NCBI RefSeq assembly: GCF_000364445.2
Contig: NZ_CP043538.1
Location: forward strand, 4,173,447 to 4,237,446
DNA: 64,000 bases
Origin: Methylobacterium mesophilicum SR1.6/6
GTDB lineage: Bacteria; Pseudomonadota; Alphaproteobacteria; Rhizobiales; Beijerinckiaceae
Reading direction: 5' to 3'
Part shown: positions 54,586-62,465 of the stretch, piece after piece
Position numbering within the stretch: the first letter of the stretch is position 1
Layout of the letters: each line of letters begins with the position of its first letter
The notes under the pieces: generated by a model
The model's database searches: none
Told to the model about the DNA's origin: nothing
What the model saw: the letters and a program-made list of their open reading frames with translations, nothing else
Made by a program: the position numbers and the translations under genes

Positions 54586-55290
54586 TCAGGACGCCGGGAC
54601 CCGCCCGGCGACGCCGCCTCCGAGCGTGTCCAGCAGCGAGGACCGGGCGCGACTCACCCGGCTCTTCACGGTGCCGACCTGGCAGCCGAGCTTGGTCGCC
54701 GCCTCCTCGTAGGTGTGGCCCTCCGCGCCGACGAGGAGCAGCGCCTGCCGCTGCGCGGCCGGAAGGTCGCCGAGCCGCTTCCACACGACCTTGAGGGTGC
54801 TGGCATCCTCCTGATCCGACGGGCTGGTCAGCTGGCTCGCATGCGTCCCGTCCACGTCCTCGATCTCGCGCCGCGTCTTGCGCAGGTCTGAATAGAACTG
54901 GTTGCGGAGGATCGTGAACAGCCACGCGGTGAAGTTGGTGCCGGGCCGGAACCGCTCCTGATTGGCCCAGGCCTTGACGAAGGTCTCCTGCACGAGGTCG
55001 TCGGCCCGGTTCACATCTCCGGCGAGCGACAGCGCGAAGGTGCGCAGCGCCGGCAGCGCCTTGATGATGTCGCTGCGGAAATCGAAGGCGACGACCTGGC
55101 CGTGCGCCGCGACAGCCGCCTCGAAGCGTGCCAAGAGGGCGCCGAGCTGGGCGGGCAGAGGCTCCCGCTCCACAACCTTGAAATACTCGCGGATCGGCAG
55201 CGCGAGGTGCTGACCGATGGCCGAGGCGTAGCCGCCCGCGTGCCGGTCGGGCCCCGCCTCGGCAGTCAGGTTCGCGGCTTCTTCATTCAT
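54586..55290 (-). CDS. ECF sigma factor, EcfG-like
   Basis: 234 residues. Region 2: LPALRTFALSLAGDVNRADDLVQETFVKAWANQERFRPGTNFTAWLFTILRNQFYSDLRK; region 4: LGDLPAAQRQALLLVGAEGHTYEEAATKLGCQVGTVKSRVSRARSSL. This combination is the EcfG (general stress) type of alphaproteobacteria. Residues 1-75 form an N-terminal extension not part of the sigma core. AGGA seven bases before ATG 55290. No nepR or phyR homologue is adjacent, so it may be one of several paralogues. Confidence 0.88.
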   Translation of the reverse strand: MNEEAANLTAEAGPDRHAGGYASAIGQHLALPIREYFKVVEREPLPAQLGALLARFEAAVAAHGQVVAFDFRSDIIKALPALRTFALSLAGDVNRADDLVQETFVKAWANQERFRPGTNFTAWLFTILRNQFYSDLRKTRREIEDVDGTHASQLTSPSDQEDASTLKVVWKRLGDLPAAQRQALLLVGAEGHTYEEAATKLGCQVGTVKSRVSRARSSLLDTLGGGVAGRVPAS

Positions 55291-55507
55291 GACCGTATCC
55301 TGCCCCCTTCGCTGGTATACTGGAACCGGTCTAACGTGGGTATCGGCATAATTCTGAACCGATGCCAAACGCTCCCGAAAATCTCGGGCAACTTGCGTAT
55401 CGCCACGCGGTGGTATCGATTGATATAACGGCTCCGTTCGTAGCGGCGGGATGCGGGACGCGGGACGCGGGAGGACGATGCAGGTTGCGCATCGTCGGGA
55501 GAGCTGA

Positions 55508-56158
55508 ATGAGCCACGACCATGCGCACGGGGCGCACGACCATCACCATGGCAGCGACCTCTCGCCCGTGGAGGCGCGGGTGCGGGCACTCGAATCCCTG
55601 CTGACCGAGAAGGGCTACATCGATCCGGCAGCCCTCGACACCCTGGTCGAGCTCTACGAGACGAAGGTGGGCCCCCACGCGGGCGCCCGCGTCGTGGCCC
55701 GTGCCTGGGTCGATCGCGAATACCGCGCGCGGCTCCTGGCGGACGCCACGCCGGCGATCGCCGAGCTCGACATCGGTGGTCGGGGCGGGGAGCACATGGT
55801 GGTGGTGGAGAACACCCCCGAGATCCACAACCTCGTCGTGTGCACGCTCTGCTCCTGCTATCCCTGGCCGGTGCTCGGCCTGCCGCCGGTCTGGTACAAG
55901 GCGCCGCCCTACCGCGCCCGGGCGGTGATCGACCCCCGGGGCGTCCTGGCCGAGTTCGGGGTGACTCTTCCGGAGACCACCCGGATCACCGTCTGGGATT
56001 CCACCGCTGAGACCCGCTACATGGTCCTGCCGATGCGTCCCGCCGACACCGAAGGCCTGGACGAGACGGCGCTCGCCGCCCTGGTCACGCGCGATTCCAT
56101 GATCGGCACGGGCCTGCCCAGGGGCATTCCAGCGCTGCCCGCGGAGATGCCAATATGA
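55508..56158 (+). CDS. nthA: Nitrile hydratase alpha subunit, cobalt type
   Basis: 216 residues. Hydrates nitriles to amides. The metal claw V-C112-T-L-C115-S-C117 is present; Thr at the second position of C-T-L-C-S-C marks the cobalt type (iron type has Ser). [11 protein letters not shown] and [17 protein letters not shown] are the standard flanks. The N-terminus has seven His in the first 14 residues ([15 protein letters not shown]), possibly for metal capture. Starts the operon nthA-nthB-accessory gene with four-base overlaps. Confidence 0.96.
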   Translation: MSHDHAHGAHDHHHGSDLSPVEARVRALESLLTEKGYIDPAALDTLVELYETKVGPHAGARVVARAWVDREYRARLLADATPAIAELDIGGRGGEHMVVVENTPEIHNLVVCTLCSCYPWPVLGLPPVWYKAPPYRARAVIDPRGVLAEFGVTLPETTRITVWDSTAETRYMVLPMRPADTEGLDETALAALVTRDSMIGTGLPRGIPALPAEMPI

Positions 56159-56814
56159 ATGGCGCCCAGGATCTCGGCGGCGCGCACGGGTTCGGGCCCG
56201 TGGTGCCGGAGCCCGACGAGCCGGTCTTCCACGCCGATTGGGAGCGCCGCGTCTTCGCGATGGCGCTCGCCATGGGCTTCACCGGCGCCTGGAACCTCGA
56301 CGGCAGCCGCGCCACCCGGGAATCCCTGCCGCCGGCCGAGTACCTCGCCTCGAGCTATTACGAGATCTGGCTGAAGGCCCTGGAGAAGCAGGTCGCCGCC
56401 GCCGGACTGGCCACACCCGCCGAGATGGCGGCGGGCGCGGCCTCGGCGCCGGCCAGGCCTGTCGCCCGGGTGCTGGCCCGCACGGGCTTGGAGGAGCGTT
56501 TCCGGGCCGGATTTCCGAGCAGCCGCGTCGCCGATGCGCCAGCCCGGTTCGCGCTCGGCGACACGGTCCTGGCCCGCAACGTCCACCCGACCGGCCATAC
56601 GCGGCTCCCGCGCTACGTCCGGGGCCGGCGCGGCCGGATCGCGCGCGTCGACGGCGTCTTCGTCTACCCCGATACCAGCGCCTACGGGGCGGGCGAGAAC
56701 CCGACCTGGCTCTACACGGTCGCGTTCACGGCGCAGGAATTGTGGGGTTCGAGCGGCGATCCGGACGGTGTCGTCACGGTGGCCGCCTTCGAACCCTATC
56801 TGGACCCCGCGTGA
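56155..56814 (+). CDS. nthB: Nitrile hydratase beta subunit
   Basis: 219 residues. [41 protein letters not shown] is the beta signature; [41 protein letters not shown] and [31 protein letters not shown] complete it, the RxPxYxRG part with the conserved arginines. Forms the alpha-beta heterodimer. Overlaps nthA and the next gene by four bases each (ATGA, GTGA). Confidence 0.96.
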   Translation: MNGAQDLGGAHGFGPVVPEPDEPVFHADWERRVFAMALAMGFTGAWNLDGSRATRESLPPAEYLASSYYEIWLKALEKQVAAAGLATPAEMAAGAASAPARPVARVLARTGLEERFRAGFPSSRVADAPARFALGDTVLARNVHPTGHTRLPRYVRGRRGRIARVDGVFVYPDTSAYGAGENPTWLYTVAFTAQELWGSSGDPDGVVTVAAFEPYLDPA

Positions 56815-57134
56815 GCGAGCCGAGCCCGAGCGCCTTCGCCGCGCCCTGGGAGGCACAGGTCTTCGCTATGGTGGTCTCCCTTCAGGAGGCCGGCCTGTTC
56901 ACGTGGTCGGAATGGGCGCAGCGCCTGGGCCGCGAGATCCGGCCAGCCGGCGGCACCGAGCGGCCGGCCGATTATGGCGCGTGGCTCACGACGCTGGAGA
57001 CGATCCTGGCCGAGCGGGGCGTGGCGGCGCACGACACCGTCGCGGCGCGCGCGGCAGCGTTTCTCCGGGCCGCCGAGGCGACGCCGCACGGCGAGCCGAT
57101 CCGGCTGGAGAACGACCCGCTCTACCGGCCCTGA
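56811..57134 (+). CDS. Nitrile hydratase accessory/activator protein
   Basis: 107 residues. APWEAQVFAMVVSLQEAGLFTWSEWAQRLGREI and YGAWLTTLETILAERG match the beta-subunit N-terminal half and define the P14K/NthE-type activator that delivers cobalt to the alpha subunit by subunit exchange. Begins with a GTG in the nthB stop. A 233-base AT-rich gap follows. Confidence 0.88.
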   Translation: MSEPSPSAFAAPWEAQVFAMVVSLQEAGLFTWSEWAQRLGREIRPAGGTERPADYGAWLTTLETILAERGVAAHDTVAARAAAFLRAAEATPHGEPIRLENDPLYRP

Positions 57135-57220
57135 TCGTCCGCCCCGCGCCCGCGATCGCAGCATTCGCCGACTGCGTCCGGATGTGCAGACCGAGATCGA
57201 AGCAATACGGCTCATAAAGA

Positions 57221-57235
57221 AATACTCAAAGTATT
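57221..57235. promoter_or_regulatory. Palindrome AATACT-CAA-AGTATT
   Basis: A 6-3-6 perfect inverted repeat within the AT-rich gap between the nitrile hydratase operon and receptor 2. The stem is too weak for a terminator, so it may be an operator. Confidence 0.35.
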
Positions 57236-57306
57236 CTCCCGTCCATTTCGTTACTGTCATTATAATGTCTGTCTTTCAGTCGTTGCATAACATCGACAAG
57301 GCGGCC

Positions 57307-57335
57307 TTGACTTTAAAATTTGCTTTTCCTATCGG
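57307..57335 (+). promoter_or_regulatory. Candidate sigma-70 promoter of receptor 2
   Basis: TTGACT (57307-57312) and TATCGG (57330-57335) separated by 17 bases, 33 bases before the ATG at 57368, in an AT-rich stretch. The -35 matches 5 of 6, the -10 only 3 of 6. Confidence 0.4.
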
Positions 57336-57367
57336 TCCGATCTCGATCATAGCTCGAGACGACCGAC

Positions 57368-59893
57368 ATGCTACGTATATCGATCCGCAGTGTGTTGATC
57401 TCGATAACATTATTACTGAGCGTTTCGGCTCTCTGCACGCCGATCTACGAGTTGTTCCTCGTCGATCAGGCACGGAGCGCGGCGCGAACAGTCGCCGCCG
57501 ATGCGGTGGTCGGTCAGGACCTTTTCTCGAGCCGGATTCGGTTCCGGTTCGAGTGGGGCTACAGCCGTTTGGCCCTCACCGACGCCCCGGAGGTGATCCG
57601 CGGCTACCGGAAGGAGATGTTCAATGATCGCCGTCCGGAACTCGACGACAGTCTCGCCGCGACCGTGAAGGGTATGTCCGCGGGATCCGAGCCCGCCTTC
57701 CGGGATGCGGCGCGGGCGCTGGCCGGATCGTTCGAGGCCTGGAAGCGTGCGCGTCCTGAGATCGACCGCGCCATGGACCTGCCAGTCGCCGAACGCGACG
57801 GGACCCTGGCCAGGCGCCTCACCGAACTCGGGCTGGACGTCACCAGCCGGCTGGAGGCGGCGGCCGCACTGCTGGAAAGGCAGATCCGGATCCTCGACCC
57901 GGGCCAGGGATCGATGCTGGATGCCAACGCGGCCGTCTGGATGGCGCGCACCAACAGCGGGAACGAAGGGGTCGCGCTCTACAACGCCGTCTTCAACCAC
58001 CGTCCCCCGAGCGAGGCGGAGCGCAGGGAACTCCGTGCGACCAGGATCCGCGCGGAGACCGCCTGGACGGTGGCCGGTCAGATCCTGTCCGCGGCGGCCG
58101 CTCCCGAGAGTGTCACCGCGGCCTATCGCGCCGCGAACGACGGCTACTTCACCGGTCCCTTCAACCGTCTGCGCACAGGTCTGATCGGCATGATCGTCGA
58201 TGGTGGCGGGAGCCTGACCGGGGACGAGATCAAGTCGTGGCAGCAGGATCAGATCAAAGGCCTGATCCTGATCGACGAGACCGCCACGGCGATCATGAAG
58301 GCCGTCGGCGCGCAGGCCCAGCTGCACGCGCAGGAGGCCACGCAGGCCTTCCGGATCTTCTTGACGATCGCGGTGGTCGCGCTGGCGCTCTCCGGAGCCG
58401 CGGCGTGGATCATCCATTTCCGCGTCGTGCGCGGGGTCGTGCACCTTTCGGAGGCGATGCGGTCGATCGCGGGCGGCGCCGCGGAGACGCAGATCCCCGG
58501 ACTCGGCCGCAGTGACGAGATCGGCGCGATGGCCGCCGCCGTGGGTGTCTTCAGGGACAACCTGATCCGCACCCGGCACCTGGAGGCCGAGGCGGAGGAG
58601 GCGCGACAGGCGGCCGAGACACAGCGCCGGACCGGGATGCGCCAGATGGCCGAGGGCTTCGAGCAGGCGGTCGGCGGCATCATCGGGCAGGTCTCGGCCT
58701 CGGCGACGCAGCTTCAATCCACCGCCCGGACCATGACCGCCACCGCCGACGAGACCGCCATCCAGTCCTCCGCCGTGGCGACCGCCGCCGAGGAGGCGGC
58801 CGGGAACGTGGGAACCGTGGCGGCGGCGGCCGAGGCACTGGGCTCGTCCGTTCAGGAGATCGGCCGGCAGGTGCAGGGCTCGGCGGAACTCGCCCGCCTG
58901 GCGGCCTCGGAGGCCGATCAGACCGGCGCGCTGGTCCAGGACCTCGCGGGCGCCGTCGGCCGGATCGGCGACGTGGTCGGGATGATCACCGCGATCGCGA
59001 GCCAGACCAACCTGCTGGCTCTGAACGCCACCATCGAGGCCGCCCGGGCCGGCGAGGCCGGCCGCGGCTTCGCCGTGGTGGCGGGCGAGGTGAAGGATCT
59101 TGCCGGCCAGACCGCCAAGGCCACCGAGGAGATCGCCAACCAGATCACCCGGGTGCAGACCTCGACGGACCAAGCCGTGACGGCGATCGCCGGGATCACC
59201 GCGCGGATCCGGGAGATCGACGGCGTGACGGCGAGCGTCGCGGCGGCGGTGGAACAGCAGGGCGCGGCCACCCAGGAGATCGTGCGCAACGTCGGCCACG
59301 CCGCTCAGGGCACGGGCGCGGTGACCGGCACCATCGCGGGCGTGGCGGTCGCGGCCGAGAAGACCGGGCGGGCAGCCAGCCAGGTGCTCGGCGGAGCCTC
59401 CGAGCTGTCGCGCCAGTCCGACCATCTCGCGGCCGAGGTCCGACGCTTCCTGGCCAGTGTCCGTGCGTCCTATGCGATCTCGGCGACGCAGGTCGAGCGG
59501 GTCCAGGCCAGCTTCGCGAAGGTGCGGCCGATCGCCGACACGGCGGCCGACCTGTTCTACGAACGCCTGTTCGCGATCGCGCCGCAGGTCAGGCCGCTCT
59601 TCCCCGCGGACATGACCGTCCAGAAGCGGAAGCTGATGGCCATGCTGGCGCTGGCGGTCGCCAATCTGGACAAACCCGAGGCGCTGGTCTCGGCGGTGAC
59701 CGATCTCGGGCTCCGGCACCGGGGCTACGGCACGCACGAGGCCCATTACGAGGCGGTCGGGGCGGCCCTGCTCTGGACCCTGGAACAGGGTCTTGGCGCG
59801 GACTTCACGCCGGAGATTCGGGAGGCGTGGGCCGAAACCTACGGCGTCGTGGCCGGCCTCATGAGATCGGCCGCGACCGCCGAGGCGGCCTGA
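57368..59893 (+). CDS. Chemoreceptor with a C-terminal bacterial globin domain
   Basis: 841 residues. TM1 about 9-29; periplasmic sensor 30-327; TM2 328-350; HAMP about 351-403; signalling domain to about 700 with tip [20 protein letters not shown] (546-565). Residues 702-836 are a full globin of the Vitreoscilla/flavohaemoglobin type: [16 protein letters not shown] (A helix), [17 protein letters not shown] (B-C-CD), [19 protein letters not shown] (F-G), [17 protein letters not shown] (H). Key residues: Tyr731 (B10), Phe745 (CD1), Gln752 (E7), proximal His784 (F8), Tyr794 (G5). No reductase domain follows. The known globin-coupled sensors have an N-terminal protoglobin-like globin. Up to residue about 700 it is closely like receptor 1 at 48755, which ends there. 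Confidence 0.93.
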   Translation: MLRISIRSVLISITLLLSVSALCTPIYELFLVDQARSAARTVAADAVVGQDLFSSRIRFRFEWGYSRLALTDAPEVIRGYRKEMFNDRRPELDDSLAATVKGMSAGSEPAFRDAARALAGSFEAWKRARPEIDRAMDLPVAERDGTLARRLTELGLDVTSRLEAAAALLERQIRILDPGQGSMLDANAAVWMARTNSGNEGVALYNAVFNHRPPSEAERRELRATRIRAETAWTVAGQILSAAAAPESVTAAYRAANDGYFTGPFNRLRTGLIGMIVDGGGSLTGDEIKSWQQDQIKGLILIDETATAIMKAVGAQAQLHAQEATQAFRIFLTIAVVALALSGAAAWIIHFRVVRGVVHLSEAMRSIAGGAAETQIPGLGRSDEIGAMAAAVGVFRDNLIRTRHLEAEAEEARQAAETQRRTGMRQMAEGFEQAVGGIIGQVSASATQLQSTARTMTATADETAIQSSAVATAAEEAAGNVGTVAAAAEALGSSVQEIGRQVQGSAELARLAASEADQTGALVQDLAGAVGRIGDVVGMITAIASQTNLLALNATIEAARAGEAGRGFAVVAGEVKDLAGQTAKATEEIANQITRVQTSTDQAVTAIAGITARIREIDGVTASVAAAVEQQGAATQEIVRNVGHAAQGTGAVTGTIAGVAVAAEKTGRAASQVLGGASELSRQSDHLAAEVRRFLASVRASYAISATQVERVQASFAKVRPIADTAADLFYERLFAIAPQVRPLFPADMTVQKRKLMAMLALAVANLDKPEALVSAVTDLGLRHRGYGTHEAHYEAVGAALLWTLEQGLGADFTPEIREAWAETYGVVAGLMRSAATAEAA

Positions 59894-59951
59894 GACGGCA
59901 CCGAGCCGCAGCCGGCGAGGCTCGGGATCGGAACCGTCCGGGGCAACGCGC

Positions 59952-60827
59952 CTACCGTGCCTCGGTCCGCAGGCCGTCGAGGGGGACCGGAGCCGCGTGG
60001 GACCGGCCGCTCATCAGCTGGTCGAGAAGCGCCAGAACCTCCGGCCGCCCACAGTTTCGCGCGGGCTCGAACGGGGTCCAGGTCTGGAGGAAGTCGAGGC
60101 GCTCGAACACGTCGCGGTAGCGGCGCAGCTCGCCCGGGGTGAGCGGTACCCCGCGCACGAAGGCCTTGTGGGCCGAGATCGTGGTGGCCCGGCGGAAATC
60201 CGCGGGATCGAGTTCGAACTTCAGCGCATCGCCGCAGAAGCAGATCTTTCGCGACCGGTCGAAAAGGACCGCATGGCCGTCGAAATGGCCGGCCGTGCGG
60301 TGCAGTTCCAGGCCCGGCAGCGGCTCGAGGAAGTCGTCGTAGGGCCAGCTCACCTGAAGCGCCGCGCTCCAGGTGAAGTCGGCCGCCGGCAGGCAGAGTT
60401 CCGGATCGAACCGGTCCTGAAGCTGCGGCAGCGCCCCGTAGGAGTGGGGGTGCGAGGCCGAGAGCACCGCCATGCCGCCGAGCCGCTCGATCTGGTCGAG
60501 GGCGGCGTCGCTGAAGACCGGGCAGCCCTCGAACCCCATATTCCCGTGCTCGGTCTGGATCAGGTAGGCGGAGGGCCCGATGCCGGAGACCGGCTCGTTC
60601 CAGAAGCGCCACACGCCCGGCTCCAGCTCCTGCCAGTGGCACGGGAATGCGTCCTGCGCCTCCCGCGCGGTGCGGAAGCGCCAGCCATCCTGCGGGACCA
60701 CGTGGCGGGCGTCGAGACAGAGCGGGCAGGACGACGGAGCCTCGAAATGGCGCTGCCAGAACCCGCAATTGTCGCAGGTATAGGCGGGCAGCTTCAGGGC
60801 GCCCGCGAAGGGCAGATAACCGGGCAT
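59952..60827 (-). CDS. Metallo-beta-lactamase-fold protein with N-terminal zinc ribbon
   Basis: 291 residues. C18-x-x-C21 and C34-x-x-C37 (TCDNCGFW...CPLCL) form a rubredoxin/zinc-ribbon-like knuckle. The MBL part follows: SAYLIQTEHGNMGFEG, the metal motif is H126-P-H128-S-Y-G instead of H-x-H-x-D-H, H181 in TAGHFDGH, D200 in FCGDALKF and H220. Hence metal site 1 is kept and site 2 looks altered. It may be an altered MBL hydrolase; substrate not known. Start ATG 60827. Confidence 0.8.
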   Translation of the reverse strand: MPGYLPFAGALKLPAYTCDNCGFWQRHFEAPSSCPLCLDARHVVPQDGWRFRTAREAQDAFPCHWQELEPGVWRFWNEPVSGIGPSAYLIQTEHGNMGFEGCPVFSDAALDQIERLGGMAVLSASHPHSYGALPQLQDRFDPELCLPAADFTWSAALQVSWPYDDFLEPLPGLELHRTAGHFDGHAVLFDRSRKICFCGDALKFELDPADFRRATTISAHKAFVRGVPLTPGELRRYRDVFERLDFLQTWTPFEPARNCGRPEVLALLDQLMSGRSHAAPVPLDGLRTEAR

Positions 60828-60884
60828 CGTTCGCGAACCTTCCTCGGGCACTCGACCAGCAGGCAACGCTACATAGCGCAGCCG

Positions 60885-61898
60885 TCAGCGCCGGCCCTCC
60901 AGTCGGCGCGGCGCGGCGCGCGCGGCGTGGACCGCACCGGCAAGCCCGACCAGGGCGAGCCCGGCCAGACCACCGACCAGGAGGTCGCGGGTCCGGCTCG
61001 TGACGAATTCCGACCGGCTCGCCTTGGTCCGACCGGAGAATCGCCCGTCGATCCCGACCGGGCCCGGCACGGCTTCGTAGAGATTGCCCTCCATCGCGGG
61101 GATGGTCTCGTCGGACAGCTGCGCCGACCACATGGAGGCGGCCTTCCGGTCGGCGAGCGCCGGCGCCAGCGCCTGGGCGGCGGCCATCATCATCGATGAC
61201 CGCCCGACCCAGACCTCGCGGCGCGGGTGCTCGACCGCATACAGGATCGCCTCGGCGCAGAGCCGCGGGTCGAAGACCGGATCGGGCGCGTACTGGCGAT
61301 GCCCCGTCCGGTTGCGCGCCCAGTTGAACTGGGGCGTGTTCACCGCCGGCAGATAGATCACGCTGAGGCTGACATTGACCCGGTCGTGGAGCAGCTCGCA
61401 GCGCAGGGCGTCGGTGAAGCCGGAGACCGCGAACTTGGCGGCGCAGTACGGCGCCTGCAGTGGCGCCGCTCGGATCGCGAGGCCGGACGAGACCTGGATG
61501 ATCGCGCCGCGGTCGCGCCGCTTCATGAAGCGCAGGGCCGCGAGGGTGCCGTAGACCTGACTCAGATAGGTGGTCTCGGTGACACGCCGGTACTCCTCCG
61601 CGGTGATCCGGTCGGCCGGGTTCACCACGGTCGACATGGCGTTGTTCACCCAGGCGCGGATCGGGCCGAGTTCGCGCTCTACCGTCGCGGCGGCGGCGTC
61701 CACCGCCTGTGGGTCGGCGACGTCGGCGCTGATCGCCAGCACCGGCTGACCGTAGGCGGCCAGTGCCCGTTCCGCTGCGGACAACCGGGCCGGCTCGCGG
61801 GCGATCACCGCCACGGACCACCCCCGCGCCGCGAAGGCATGCGCGGTGGCGAGCCCAATCCCGGCGCTCCCCCCGGTAACGACCGCAACCCGTGCCAT
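60885..61898 (-). CDS. Short-chain dehydrogenase/reductase with membrane-like C-terminus
   Basis: 337 residues. TGGSAGIG (9-16) NAD(P) loop, VNNAMST in place of NNAG, catalytic Ser in VSSGLAIR and YCAAK (Tyr and Lys). Beyond the usual 250 residues, a C-terminal extension ends with LLVGGLAGLALVGLAGAVHAA, a possible membrane anchor. ATG 61898 with GAGGTGG upstream. Substrate unknown. Confidence 0.88.
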   Translation of the reverse strand: MARVAVVTGGSAGIGLATAHAFAARGWSVAVIAREPARLSAAERALAAYGQPVLAISADVADPQAVDAAAATVERELGPIRAWVNNAMSTVVNPADRITAEEYRRVTETTYLSQVYGTLAALRFMKRRDRGAIIQVSSGLAIRAAPLQAPYCAAKFAVSGFTDALRCELLHDRVNVSLSVIYLPAVNTPQFNWARNRTGHRQYAPDPVFDPRLCAEAILYAVEHPRREVWVGRSSMMMAAAQALAPALADRKAASMWSAQLSDETIPAMEGNLYEAVPGPVGIDGRFSGRTKASRSEFVTSRTRDLLVGGLAGLALVGLAGAVHAARAAPRRLEGRR

Positions 61899-62079
61899 GC
61901 CCACCTCACCACCGTCGAAGGATCGAACCGCCAACACGGCGCGGGGGACTCGGTTGCGCCGCCGGACCCTGCCGTAACGTCACGGCGGCGGCGATTTCGG
62001 ATCGTCCGACGCAACGTCCGACACCGGGCGCTGTTAATTGTCTGTACCGCGACGTGCTGAACCATCGAGGGTCGAGGCC

Positions 62080-62331
62080 ATGCGCTACGGACGACACTTC
62101 TCCCTCCCGATCGATCCCTGGCCGCAGGCCTCGCTGGCCGAGCGGACGGCCGTCGGGATGGTGCTGACCTTCCTGCTCTTCCTGCCGGCCTGCGCGGCGC
62201 TCTTCGTCGCCTCGACCCTGGCGGCGCATGTCTACTGGTCCTACGACCTCGGCGCCTCCGTCCGGGCTTTCGTCGCCCGGCGTGCGGGTGCGATGGGTGG
62301 GCAGCTCGGCCGCCCCGTCCGGAAGGTCTGA
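62080..62331 (+). CDS. Small membrane protein of unknown function
   Basis: 83 residues with one or two hydrophobic spans (TAVGMVLTFLLFLPACAALFVASTLAAHVYW). No family recognised. GAGG nine bases upstream of ATG 62080. In the gap to the next gene (134 bases) nothing else is seen. Confidence 0.6.
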   Translation: MRYGRHFSLPIDPWPQASLAERTAVGMVLTFLLFLPACAALFVASTLAAHVYWSYDLGASVRAFVARRAGAMGGQLGRPVRKV

Positions 62332-62465
62332 ACCGCGCCATCCAAAGCCGTGCCGGTTCGCACGGAGCAGCATCGCGGCGGCCACGATCGCTGTGTGTTG
62401 CCGTCGGTCCGATTTGACCTGGACACATCGGGTGGGCCAGTCAGGTTCGGAACCGAGAGATTGCC

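Noticed and set aside
57413..59746. A 777-codon open frame antisense to receptor 2
   Set aside because: It is the reverse complement of the receptor coding sequence, rich in Arg/Gly/Asp with no motif; long antisense frames are expected at about 70% GC.
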